NCBI RefSeq assembly: GCF_002091755.1
Contig: NZ_BDAI01000005.1
Location: 186,001 to 250,000 of the forward strand
Direction of reading: 5' to 3'
Source: Pseudomonas nitroreducens NBRC 12694
GTDB lineage: Bacteria; Pseudomonadota; Gammaproteobacteria; Pseudomonadales; Pseudomonadaceae
Length of the DNA stretch: 64,000 bases
The position numbers and the translations under genes were made by a program. Below are positions 54,394 through 62,860 of the stretch, piece by piece; the stretch's first letter is position 1, and every line of letters begins with the position of its first letter. Below the pieces are notes generated by a model. It was not told where the DNA came from. It searched no databases and was given only the letters and a program-made list of their open reading frames with translations.

Positions 54394-56001
54394 ATGACCG
54401 ACCAAACCACCCGCCTGCCCGTCCGCCGTGCGCTGATCAGCGTTTCCGACAAGACCGGCGTCGTCGATTTCGCCCGTGAGCTGGCAGCCCTCGGCGTGGA
54501 GATCCTCTCCACCGGCGGCACCTACAAGCTGCTCAAGGACCATGGCATCGCCGCCGTGGAAGTGGCCGACTACACCGGCTTCCCGGAGATGATGGACGGC
54601 CGCGTGAAGACCCTGCACCCGAAGATCCACGGCGGCATCCTCGGCCGTCGTGACCTCGATGGCGCGGTGATGGAGCAGCACGGCATCAAGCCGATCGACC
54701 TGGTGGCGGTCAACCTCTACCCGTTCGAAGCGACCGTGGCCAAGGCCGACTGTGACCTGCCGACCGCCATCGAGAACATCGACATCGGCGGCCCGACCAT
54801 GGTTCGTTCCGCAGCGAAGAACCACAAGGACGTCGCCATCGTGGTCAATGCCGGTGACTACGCCGGCATCGTCGAAGCCCTGAAGGCCGGCGGCCTGACC
54901 TACGCCCAGCGCTTCGACCTGGCCCTGAAGGCCTTCGAGCACACCTCGGCCTACGACGGCATGATCGCCAACTACCTGGGCACCATCGACCAGGCGCGCG
55001 ACACCCTGTCCACCGCCGACCGCGGCGCTTTCCCGCGCACCTTCAACAGCCAGTTCATCAAGGCGCAGGAAATGCGCTACGGCGAGAACCCGCACCAGAG
55101 CGCGGCGTTCTACGTCGAGGCGAAGAAGGGCGAGGCCAGCGTCTCCACCGCCATCCAGCTGCAGGGCAAGGAACTGTCGTTCAACAACGTGGCCGACACC
55201 GACGCCGCGCTGGAGTGCGTGAAGAGCTTCGTCAAGCCGGCCTGCGTCATCGTCAAGCACGCCAACCCGTGCGGCGTGGCCGTGGTTCCGGAGAACGAGG
55301 GCGGCATCCGCAAGGCCTATGACCTGGCCTACGCCACTGACACCGAGTCGGCCTTCGGCGGCATCATCGCCTTCAACCGCGAGCTGGACGGCGACACCGC
55401 CCAGGCCATCGTCGAGCGTCAGTTCGTCGAAGTGATCATCGCCCCTAAAATCTCCGCAGCCGCCCGCGCAGTGGTCGCCGCCAAGGCCAACGTGCGCCTG
55501 CTGGAATGCGGCGAATGGCCGGCCGAGCGTGCGCCGGGCTGGGACTTCAAGCGCGTCAACGGTGGCCTGCTGGTACAGAGCCGCGACATCGGCATGATCA
55601 CCGCCGATGACCTGAAGATCGTCACCCAGCGCGCGCCGAGCGAGCAGGAAATCCACGACCTGATCTTCGCCTGGAAAGTCGCCAAGTTCGTCAAGTCCAA
55701 CGCCATCGTCTACGCCAAGGCGCGTCAGACCGTGGGCGTCGGCGCCGGCCAGATGAGCCGCGTGAACTCCGCCCGCATCGCCGCCATCAAGGCCGAGCAC
55801 GCTGGCCTGGAAGTGAAGGGTGCAGTCATGGCTTCCGACGCCTTCTTCCCGTTCCGCGACGGCATCGACAACGCAGCCAAGGCCGGCATCACCGCGGTGA
55901 TCCAGCCGGGTGGTTCGATGCGTGACAACGAAGTGATCGCCGCTGCCGACGAAGCCGGCATTGCCATGGTCTTCACCGGCATGCGCCACTTCCGCCACTA
56001 A
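54394..56001 (+). CDS. purH: Bifunctional AICAR formyltransferase / IMP cyclohydrolase
   Basis: It catalyses the last two steps of IMP synthesis. The 535 residues start with an MGS-like cyclohydrolase domain (RRALISVSDKTGVVDFARE, LSTGGTYKLLKDHG) and continue with the transformylase domain (RYGENPHQSAAFY, VKHANPCGVAV). The length is close to E. coli PurH (529). The ATG at 54394 is 88 bases past fis. purD follows after a gap with a repeat. Confidence 0.97.
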   Translation: MTDQTTRLPVRRALISVSDKTGVVDFARELAALGVEILSTGGTYKLLKDHGIAAVEVADYTGFPEMMDGRVKTLHPKIHGGILGRRDLDGAVMEQHGIKPIDLVAVNLYPFEATVAKADCDLPTAIENIDIGGPTMVRSAAKNHKDVAIVVNAGDYAGIVEALKAGGLTYAQRFDLALKAFEHTSAYDGMIANYLGTIDQARDTLSTADRGAFPRTFNSQFIKAQEMRYGENPHQSAAFYVEAKKGEASVSTAIQLQGKELSFNNVADTDAALECVKSFVKPACVIVKHANPCGVAVVPENEGGIRKAYDLAYATDTESAFGGIIAFNRELDGDTAQAIVERQFVEVIIAPKISAAARAVVAAKANVRLLECGEWPAERAPGWDFKRVNGGLLVQSRDIGMITADDLKIVTQRAPSEQEIHDLIFAWKVAKFVKSNAIVYAKARQTVGVGAGQMSRVNSARIAAIKAEHAGLEVKGAVMASDAFFPFRDGIDNAAKAGITAVIQPGGSMRDNEVIAAADEAGIAMVFTGMRHFRH

Positions 56002-56169
56002 GCGGTTAGGACGCACTCGGACCCGCATCTGCGGCGTTGCCCGGCCCTTCCCCCCTGCTCATTGCCAGAAGGCAACTCCGCTGGGTGAAGGACCGGGCGC
56101 CTTGCATCTGCAGGCCCGATTGCGCCCCTTGAGATTGGTTCGTGAAGAGCGGACCGGTCATAAAGAATT

Positions 56170-56216
56170 CGTAGGTTGGGTCGGGCGGCGCTCCGCGAGC
56201 GAAGCGATACCCAACG
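56170..56216. repeat. CGTAGGTTGGGT inverted repeat
   Basis: A 47-base imperfect hairpin in the purH-purD gap with arms GTAGGTTGGGT and ACCCAAC, and an inner GGCGCTCCGCGAGCGAAGCG core. It resembles a common Pseudomonas intergenic repeat. The copy at 42075-42112 is a looser relative. Confidence 0.7.
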
Positions 56217-56251
56217 ATCCGGCACTGCCGGAACTGTTCAGGAGAACTCCA

Positions 56252-57541
56252 ATGAACGTACTCATCATCGGTAGCGGCGGTCGCGAGCACGCGCTGGCCT
56301 GGAAGGTCGCGCAGGATTCGCGCGTGCAGAAGGTCTTCGTCGCGCCGGGCAACGCCGGTACCGCCACCGAAGCCAAGTGCGAGAACGTCGCCATCGACGT
56401 ACTGGCCCTGGAGGAGCTGGCCGATTTCGCCGCGAAGAACGTGCAACTGACCATCGTCGGCCCCGAGGCGCCGCTGGTCAAAGGCGTGGTCGACCTGTTC
56501 CGCGCCCGTGGCCTGGATATCTTCGGCCCCACCGCCGGCGCTGCGCAGCTGGAAGGTTCCAAGGCCTTCACCAAGGACTTCCTCGCACGCCACCAGATCC
56601 CCACCGCCGACTACCAGAACTTCACCGAAGTCGAGCCGGCGCTGGCCTACCTGAAAGAGAAAGGCGCGCCCATCGTGATCAAGGCCGACGGCCTCGCCGC
56701 GGGCAAGGGCGTGATCGTCGCCATGACCCTGGCCGAAGCCGAGGAAGCCGTGCGCGACATGCTCGCCGGCAACGCCTTCGGTGACGCCGGTTCGCGCGTG
56801 GTGATCGAAGAGTTCCTCGACGGCGAGGAAGCCAGCTTCATCGTCATGGTCGATGGCCAGAACGTGCTGCCCATGGCCACCAGCCAGGACCACAAGCGCG
56901 TCGGCGATGGCGACAGCGGCCCGAACACCGGCGGCATGGGCGCGTACTCCCCCGCTCCGGTGGTCACCGCCGACGTGCACCAGCGCGTGATGGACGAAGT
57001 GATCTACCCGACCGTGCGCGGCATGGCCGAGGAAGGCAACGTCTACACCGGCTTCCTGTATGCCGGCCTGATGATCGACAAGAGCGGCGCGCCGAAGGTC
57101 ATCGAGTTCAACTGCCGCTTCGGCGACCCGGAAACCCAGCCGATCATGGTCCGCCTGGAGTCTTCCCTGGTCCTGCTGGTCGAAGCCGCACTGGCCAAGG
57201 CGCTGGACAAGGTCGAAGCCACCTGGGACCCGCGTCCCACCGTGGGCGTGGTGATCGCCGCGGGCGGCTACCCGGGCGACTACGCCAAGGGTGACGTCAT
57301 CGAAGGCCTGGACGAAGCCGCCAAGCTCGACGGCAAGGTGTTCCACGCCGGCACCGCGCTCAAGGACGGCCAGATCGTCAGCGCCGGCGGCCGCGTGCTG
57401 TGCGCCACGGCCATCGGCCCGACCGTTTCCTCCGCGCAGCAACAGGCTTACCGCCTGGCCGAGAAGATTCGCTGGAACGGCAGTTTCTACCGCACCGACA
57501 TCGGTTATCGCGCCATCGCCCGCGAGCGCGGCGAAGGCTGA
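56252..57541 (+). CDS. purD: Phosphoribosylamine-glycine ligase (GAR synthetase)
   Basis: Purine synthesis step two. The 429-residue ATP-grasp protein starts MNVLIIGSGGREHALAWK and has IVIKADGLAAGKGVIVA, VNRFGDPETQ-like FNCRFGDPETQP and a C-terminal domain (ATWDPRPTVGVVIAAGGYPG). An AGGAG ribosome site lies at 56240. The frame extends upstream to 55961 only by re-reading purH. Length is normal (E. coli 429). Confidence 0.97.
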   Translation: MNVLIIGSGGREHALAWKVAQDSRVQKVFVAPGNAGTATEAKCENVAIDVLALEELADFAAKNVQLTIVGPEAPLVKGVVDLFRARGLDIFGPTAGAAQLEGSKAFTKDFLARHQIPTADYQNFTEVEPALAYLKEKGAPIVIKADGLAAGKGVIVAMTLAEAEEAVRDMLAGNAFGDAGSRVVIEEFLDGEEASFIVMVDGQNVLPMATSQDHKRVGDGDSGPNTGGMGAYSPAPVVTADVHQRVMDEVIYPTVRGMAEEGNVYTGFLYAGLMIDKSGAPKVIEFNCRFGDPETQPIMVRLESSLVLLVEAALAKALDKVEATWDPRPTVGVVIAAGGYPGDYAKGDVIEGLDEAAKLDGKVFHAGTALKDGQIVSAGGRVLCATAIGPTVSSAQQQAYRLAEKIRWNGSFYRTDIGYRAIARERGEG

Positions 57542-57551
57542 TCCGACGGCC

Positions 57552-57577
57552 GGAGGCGTCCCTCGTCGGACGCCTCC
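57552..57577. terminator. Hairpin after purD, terminator-like without T-tract
   Basis: Arms GGAGGCGTCC (57552-57561) and GGACGCCTCC (57568-57577) form a perfect ten-pair stem 11 bases after the purD stop. There is no following T-run, so it might slow rather than end transcription. Confidence 0.5.
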
Positions 57578-57666
57578 GCTGCACCGGTCCCCGCGTGCAC
57601 GGGTGGATTACGGCCTTCAGCACACTTGGCTATAATCCGCCCACTCACTACCGAAGGGACTTCGCC

Positions 57667-60477
57667 GTGCGTCGGCTCTGGACTGCCACAGGACTCCTCG
57701 TCAGCTTGCTGCTGGCCGCTCTGGTCTGTCTTCCGACCTACGCGGCAAGCCAGGATCCCGGCTGGTCCCAGCTTCACGACAGTGACGCCCGCCTGCAACT
57801 GCAGGACGTGATCTCCCCGCGCTACCGCACCCTTTTCAGCCCCCTCGACATCAACGACCTGCACGCCCCCGCCGGCCCCGGCGCGACCTGGCTGCACTTC
57901 CGTCTTCCCGCCAGCGACGAGCCCCAGCAACTGCGCCTGTTCGCGCCGAGCCTGGACAGCTTCGAGATGTTCATTCTCGACGGGCAGAAGGTGCTCGAGC
58001 AGAAGAGCGCCGGCAACCTCTCCCCAGTGCAGCGCCCGCTGCTCAACAGTGACCTGGTGATCCCCCTGCGCGCCGCCGCCGAGCCGCTGGACCTCTACCT
58101 GCGCCTCGCCTCGACGATGCCACTGCGGCCGAACATCAGCATCGAGGCCGCCGGCCAGCCGAGCAACGACCAGCGCCCGCTGCACTTCGGCGTGCTGATC
58201 GGCTGCCTGGCCATGCTGCTGGCCTACAACCTCGTGCGCTTCGCCTACACCCGCGTTGCCAGCGGACTGTGGCTGGCCGGCGTACACGCCAGCCTGCTGC
58301 TGGCCTGCCTCAACCTGTTCGGCCTGCTCAGCCCCTGGTACGGCAACAGCCAGTCGCTGCAACCGATGGCCGCCCTGGCCTGCCTGGTGGTGACGCTGTT
58401 CTGCGCGCTGGGCTATACCGCCAGCTTCTTCTCAGACCTCAGCCCGCGCCTGCCGCTCAGACGTCTGCTGCTGGGCGGCACCGCCGCACTCGTGGTGCTC
58501 GGCATCGCGCTCAACCTGTTGTTCTCCCTGTCCGTCAGCAGCCTGGTGTACGGGCTGATCACCCTGGTGACCCTGGGCATGCTCGGCGTCGCGGTCTACT
58601 ACTGGATCCACGCCTACCGGCCGGCGCGCCTGTTCGCTATCGGCATGGGCCTCTTCGTCGTGATCTGGTGCCTGTGCCTGCCGTCGCTGCTGGGCTACGC
58701 GGCGACCCGTACCGAATGGCTCGGTAGCGGCCTGCTGGGGCTTTCGGCGGTGGTCGGCTTCCTGCTCAGCCTGGCCCTGGCCGAACGCCAGCGGAAGATC
58801 CAGAACGACCATTTCGCCGCCAGCCGCGTGCGTGCCGCCAACGTCGCCGAACTCAAGGCCAAGGGCGACTTTCTGGCGAAGATCAGCCACGAGATCCGCA
58901 CCCCCATGAACGGCGTGCTGGGCATGACCGAGCTGCTGCTCGGCACCCCGCTCTCGGCCAAGCAGCGCGACTACGTACAGACCATCCACAGTGCGGGCAA
59001 CGAGTTGCTCTCGCTGATCAACGAGATCCTCGACATCTCCAAGCTGGAATCCGGTCAGATCGAACTGGACGAGGTGCAGTTCGACCTCGGCGCGCTGATC
59101 GAGGACTGCCTGGCGATCTTCCGTGCCAAGGCCGAACAACAGAAGGTCGAGCTGATCAGCTTCACCCAGCCGCAAGTGCCACGCATCATCAGTGGCGACC
59201 CGACGCGCCTGCGCCAGGCCGTGCTGAGCCTGCTGGACAATGCCTTCAAGCAGACCGACGAGGGCGAGATCCTTCTCGTCGTCGCCCTCGACGGCCCGGC
59301 CGAGCGCCCGCGCCTGCGCATCGCCGTGCAGGACAGCGGCAGGCCCCTGGACAGCGCCGACCGCCAGGCGCTGCTCACCGCCGAATTGCACAGCCGCGAC
59401 TTCCTCTCCGCCACCCGCATGAGCAGCCGCCTCGGCCTGATCATCGCCCGCCAGCTGATCCGCCTGATGTCGGGCGACTTTGGAATAGAGAGCGGCATCG
59501 AGAGCGGCAACAGCGCCGAAGGCGCGGGCAACCTGCTATGGCTCAGCCTGCCGCTGGACCCGCAGCAGATCGACCAGGCCGGCGCCGACCTCGACAGCCC
59601 GCTGCAGGGCGCACGCCTGCTGGTGGTGGACGACAACCAGACCTGTCGCAAGGTGGTGGTGCAGCAGTGCAGCGCCTGGGGCATGAACGTCAGCGCGGTA
59701 TCCTCGGGCAAGGAAGCGCTGGCCCAGTTGCGCACCAAGGCGCACCTGCGCGAGTACTTCGACGTGGTCCTGCTGGACCAGGACATGCCCGGCATGACCG
59801 GCATGCAGCTGGCCACCAAGATCCAGGAAGACCCGAACCTCAATCACGACATCCTGCTGATCATGCTCACCGGCATCAGCAACGCGCCGAGCAAGATCAT
59901 CGCCCGCAACGCCGGGATCAAGCGCATCCTGGCAAAGCCGGTGGCCGGCTACACGCTCAAGGCGACGCTCGCCGAGGAGCTGTCGCAGCGAGGCCCGAGC
60001 GGCGTGAGCAACTACCTCTCGCCGGCCAGCGAGCCTGTGTCCAACGTGCCGCCGAGCGACTTCCGCATCCTCGTCGCCGAGGACAACAGCATCTCTACCA
60101 AGGTCATCCGCGGCATGCTCAGCAAGCTCAACCTGCAGCCGGACACCGCCAACAACGGCGAGGAAGCCCTGGCCGCGATGCAGTCCACCCAGTACGACCT
60201 GGTGCTGATGGACTGCGAGATGCCGGTACTCGACGGCTTCTCCGCCACCGAGCGCCTGCGCGCCTGGGAAGCCAGCGAACACCGCCCGCACACCCCGGTG
60301 GTGGCGCTCACCGCGCACATCCTCAGCGAGCACAAGGAGCGCGCGCGACTGGTGGGCATGGACGGCCACATGGCCAAGCCGGTGGAGCTGTCGCAACTGC
60401 GCGAACTGGTGGCCTACTGGGTCGGCGAACGTGACCGTCGCCTGCGCCAGCAGCAGAGCGACGCACTGCCGTCCTGA
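57667..60477 (+). CDS. retS: Hybrid sensor histidine kinase RetS
   Basis: A 936-residue hybrid kinase. A signal peptide (LLVSLLLAALVCLPTYA) is followed by a periplasmic 7TMR-DISMED2 sensor and seven membrane helices (about 175-380). A HisKA domain carries His408 in KISHEIRTPM, then comes an ATPase domain, receiver 1 (VVDDNQ, acceptor Asp704) and receiver 2 (VAEDNS, Asp849). In P. aeruginosa RetS restrains GacS and so keeps the RsmA pathway on. The ATPase loops look weak: DSGRPLD replaces the usual D-x-G-x-G and SSRLGLII the GLGL box. GTG start at 57667, with GAAGGGA upstream. Confidence 0.94.
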   Translation: MRRLWTATGLLVSLLLAALVCLPTYAASQDPGWSQLHDSDARLQLQDVISPRYRTLFSPLDINDLHAPAGPGATWLHFRLPASDEPQQLRLFAPSLDSFEMFILDGQKVLEQKSAGNLSPVQRPLLNSDLVIPLRAAAEPLDLYLRLASTMPLRPNISIEAAGQPSNDQRPLHFGVLIGCLAMLLAYNLVRFAYTRVASGLWLAGVHASLLLACLNLFGLLSPWYGNSQSLQPMAALACLVVTLFCALGYTASFFSDLSPRLPLRRLLLGGTAALVVLGIALNLLFSLSVSSLVYGLITLVTLGMLGVAVYYWIHAYRPARLFAIGMGLFVVIWCLCLPSLLGYAATRTEWLGSGLLGLSAVVGFLLSLALAERQRKIQNDHFAASRVRAANVAELKAKGDFLAKISHEIRTPMNGVLGMTELLLGTPLSAKQRDYVQTIHSAGNELLSLINEILDISKLESGQIELDEVQFDLGALIEDCLAIFRAKAEQQKVELISFTQPQVPRIISGDPTRLRQAVLSLLDNAFKQTDEGEILLVVALDGPAERPRLRIAVQDSGRPLDSADRQALLTAELHSRDFLSATRMSSRLGLIIARQLIRLMSGDFGIESGIESGNSAEGAGNLLWLSLPLDPQQIDQAGADLDSPLQGARLLVVDDNQTCRKVVVQQCSAWGMNVSAVSSGKEALAQLRTKAHLREYFDVVLLDQDMPGMTGMQLATKIQEDPNLNHDILLIMLTGISNAPSKIIARNAGIKRILAKPVAGYTLKATLAEELSQRGPSGVSNYLSPASEPVSNVPPSDFRILVAEDNSISTKVIRGMLSKLNLQPDTANNGEEALAAMQSTQYDLVLMDCEMPVLDGFSATERLRAWEASEHRPHTPVVALTAHILSEHKERARLVGMDGHMAKPVELSQLRELVAYWVGERDRRLRQQQSDALPS

Positions 60478-60481
60478 TCTC

Positions 60482-60504
60482 GCCGGCCTACGGCGGCCGG
60501 TTTC
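60482..60504 (+). terminator. Possible terminator after retS
   Basis: A hairpin CGCCGGCC-TACGG-CGGCCGG followed by TTTCAATT lies just after the stop codon of retS (60475-60477). Stem and short T-tract suggest termination, with modest confidence. Confidence 0.45.
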
Positions 60505-60588
60505 AATTGCCCCGCCGCAATGCCGCGCATCGTCCCACCCGCTATGCTTTGCCCAGCCGCGCCCTCTCAATCCGGACGAGTCGTTCCC

Positions 60589-61182
60589 ATGCAAGTGATG
60601 TTCAGCGTGTACCTGAAGATGCTGGTGCTCTATAGCCCCTTCTTCGTGCTCTCCTGCTTCATCAGCCTGAACCGCGGCTTCGCCCCGCGCGACCGCAAGC
60701 GCATGGCCTGGCGCGTGGCCCTGGCGGCGCTGATCGCCAGCGTGCTGCTGTACCTGTTCGGCCGCTACATCTTCACGCTCTTCGGCATCACCGCCGACGC
60801 CTTCCGCATCGGCGCCGGTTCCGTGCTGTTCATCTCCGCCCTGGGCATGGCGCAAGGGCGCTCGGCGGTGCAGGCGGACAATGTGCAGCAGGATGTGACC
60901 ATCGTCCCGCTGACCATCCCCATCACCGTCGGCCCCGGCACCATCGGTGCGCTGCTGGTGATGGGCGTGAACCAGGACTGGGAGCACAAACTGCTGGCCC
61001 TGGCGGCAATCTTCCTGGCCTGCCTGACCGTGGGCGTCACGCTCTACCTCTCCGACAAGATCGAAAAGGTCCTGGGCGAGCAGGGCCTGATGATCGTCAG
61101 CCGCCTGATGGGGCTGTTCGTCTGCGCCCTCGCCGCGCAGATCATCATGACCGGCGTGCGCGGCTACTTCATCCCGCAATGA
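60589..61182 (+). CDS. MarC-family membrane protein
   Basis: A 197-residue protein with six hydrophobic helices (LKMLVLYSPFFVLSCFISLN, RVALAALIASVLLYLFG and PLTIPITVGPGTIGALLVMG). The MarC/NAAT family is related to neutral amino acid transporters, but the original link to multiple antibiotic resistance was not confirmed. Substrate unknown. The start is chosen at 60589 from the membrane helix. It lies between retS and the urea transporter operon. Confidence 0.9.
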   Translation: MQVMFSVYLKMLVLYSPFFVLSCFISLNRGFAPRDRKRMAWRVALAALIASVLLYLFGRYIFTLFGITADAFRIGAGSVLFISALGMAQGRSAVQADNVQQDVTIVPLTIPITVGPGTIGALLVMGVNQDWEHKLLALAAIFLACLTVGVTLYLSDKIEKVLGEQGLMIVSRLMGLFVCALAAQIIMTGVRGYFIPQ

Positions 61183-61420
61183 CGCGCCCCTTTGGGGAGC
61201 GCCGCGCACCATTTGGCGCTTGGCGCACCAAAGCTGCGCACTGAAAAACCTCACCAATACGACAGAAAATCGCGCTCGCCCCATCTGCGCCGAGGCTTTT
61301 GCCTGTTTGGCACGGATGCTGCGATGGCAGCTTCGATCCCACTCAAGGATCGCCCCATTTCCGGGGAAGCTGCCGCCGGCGGCAACTCCCCGCCCCTGGA
61401 TAGCCAAGGAGGCTGCCGCG
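61183..61420. other. urtA upstream region
   Basis: A 238-base gap. It starts with a GCGCCCC-TTT-GGGGAGCGC hairpin after the MarC gene and includes several TTTGGC/GCCAAA segments (61212-61232). The likely promoter of urtA, probably nitrogen-controlled, lies here, but I do not identify a sigma-54 or NtrC site with confidence. Confidence 0.4.
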
Positions 61421-62689
61421 ATGAAACGTCGTCCGCTGTTGCAAAGTACGCTGGCCATGAGCGCCCTGCTGCTCACCGGTCTGTTCCCGTTCAGCACCCA
61501 GGCTGCCGAGACCATCAAGGTCGGCATCCTGCACTCGCTGTCCGGCACCATGGCGATCTCCGAGACCTCGCTCAAGGACATGGCGCTGATGACCATCGAC
61601 GAGATCAACGCCAAGGGCGGGGTGAACGGCAAGCAGCTCGAAGCGGTGGTGGTCGACCCGGCCTCCAACTGGCCGCTGTTCGCCGAAAAGGCGCGCCAGC
61701 TGCTGACCCAGGACAAGGTCGCGGTGGTCTTCGGCTGCTGGACCAGCGTGTCGCGCAAGTCCGTGCTGCCGGTGTTCGAGGAACTCAACGGCCTGCTGTT
61801 CTACCCGGTGCAGTACGAGGGTGAGGAAATGTCGCCCAACGTCTTCTACACCGGTGCCGCGCCGAACCAGCAGGCCATCCCGGCGGTGGAGTACCTGATG
61901 AGCGAGGACGGCGGCAGCGCCAAGCGCTTCTTCCTGCTGGGCACCGACTACGTCTATCCGCGCACCACCAACAAGATCCTGCGCGCCTTCCTGCACAGCA
62001 AGGGCGTAGCCGACAAGGACATCCAGGAGGTCTACACGCCGTTCGGCCACAGCGATTACCAGACCATCGTCGCCGACATCAAGAAGTTCTCCGCCGGCGG
62101 CAAAACCGCGGTGATCTCCACCGTCAACGGCGACTCCAACGTGCCCTTCTACAAGGAACTGGCCAACCAGGGTCTGGAAGCCACCGAAGTACCGGTGGTG
62201 GCCTTCTCCGTGGGCGAGGAAGAACTGCGCGGCATCGACACCAAGCCGCTGGTGGGCAACCTCGCCGCGTGGAACTACTTCGAGTCGGTGAAGAACCCGG
62301 AAAACACCAAGTTCGTCGCCGACTGGAAGGCCTACGCCAAGGCCAAGAACCTGCCCAACTACAGCACCGCCGTGACCAACGACCCGATGGAGGCCACCTA
62401 TGTCGGCATCCACATGTGGGCGCAAGCCGTGCAGAAGGCCGGCAGCACCGACGTGGACAAGGTCCGCGAAGCCATGGGCGGCCAGACCTTCAAGGCGCCG
62501 TCGGGCTTCACCCTGACCATGGACAAGACCAACCACCACCTGCACAAGCCGGTGATGATCGGCGAGATCGAGGACAACGGGCAGTTCAACGTGGTCTGGA
62601 AAACCCCCGAGCCGATCCGCGCACAGCCGTGGAGCCCGTTCATTCCGGGCAACGACAAGAAGCCGGATTACGCGGTGCGTAGTAACTGA
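61421..62689 (+). CDS. urtA: Urea ABC transporter substrate-binding protein
   Basis: A 422-residue periplasmic receptor of the branched-chain/amide type. It has a signal peptide (LAMSALLLTGLFPFSTQAAE) and IKVGILHSLSGTMAISETSL, the opening of UrtA. FGCWTSVSRKSVLPVFEE and YPVQYEGEE are also UrtA-specific. An AAGGAGG ribosome site stands nine bases before the ATG. It binds urea for UrtBCDE; urtB follows. Confidence 0.95.
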   Translation: MKRRPLLQSTLAMSALLLTGLFPFSTQAAETIKVGILHSLSGTMAISETSLKDMALMTIDEINAKGGVNGKQLEAVVVDPASNWPLFAEKARQLLTQDKVAVVFGCWTSVSRKSVLPVFEELNGLLFYPVQYEGEEMSPNVFYTGAAPNQQAIPAVEYLMSEDGGSAKRFFLLGTDYVYPRTTNKILRAFLHSKGVADKDIQEVYTPFGHSDYQTIVADIKKFSAGGKTAVISTVNGDSNVPFYKELANQGLEATEVPVVAFSVGEEELRGIDTKPLVGNLAAWNYFESVKNPENTKFVADWKAYAKAKNLPNYSTAVTNDPMEATYVGIHMWAQAVQKAGSTDVDKVREAMGGQTFKAPSGFTLTMDKTNHHLHKPVMIGEIEDNGQFNVVWKTPEPIRAQPWSPFIPGNDKKPDYAVRSN

Positions 62690-62707
62690 TCCTCCGGGGA
62701 GCGAGAG

Positions 62708-62834
62708 CCCCTCACCCTAACCCTAGCTGCGCGCCCCGCTCCGGAGGGAGAGGGGACCGGACGGCGCGGATTGTCAGCCCGCACTCCGGCTCCGCTCTTC
62801 CCCCTCTCCCCCCGGGAGAGGGCCGGGGTGAGGG
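62708..62834. repeat. Paired CCCTC/GAGGG palindromes between urtA and urtB
   Basis: Two hairpins are packed into the 171-base gap. One (62708-62752) pairs CCCCTCACCC with GGAGAGGGG-type arms. The other (62799-62834) pairs CCCCCTCTCCCC with GGGAGAGGGCCGGGGTGAGGG. They could lower expression of urtB relative to the more abundant binding protein. Confidence 0.6.
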
Positions 62835-62860
62835 AATCCCAGACTCCTGTGTGCCGGGAT

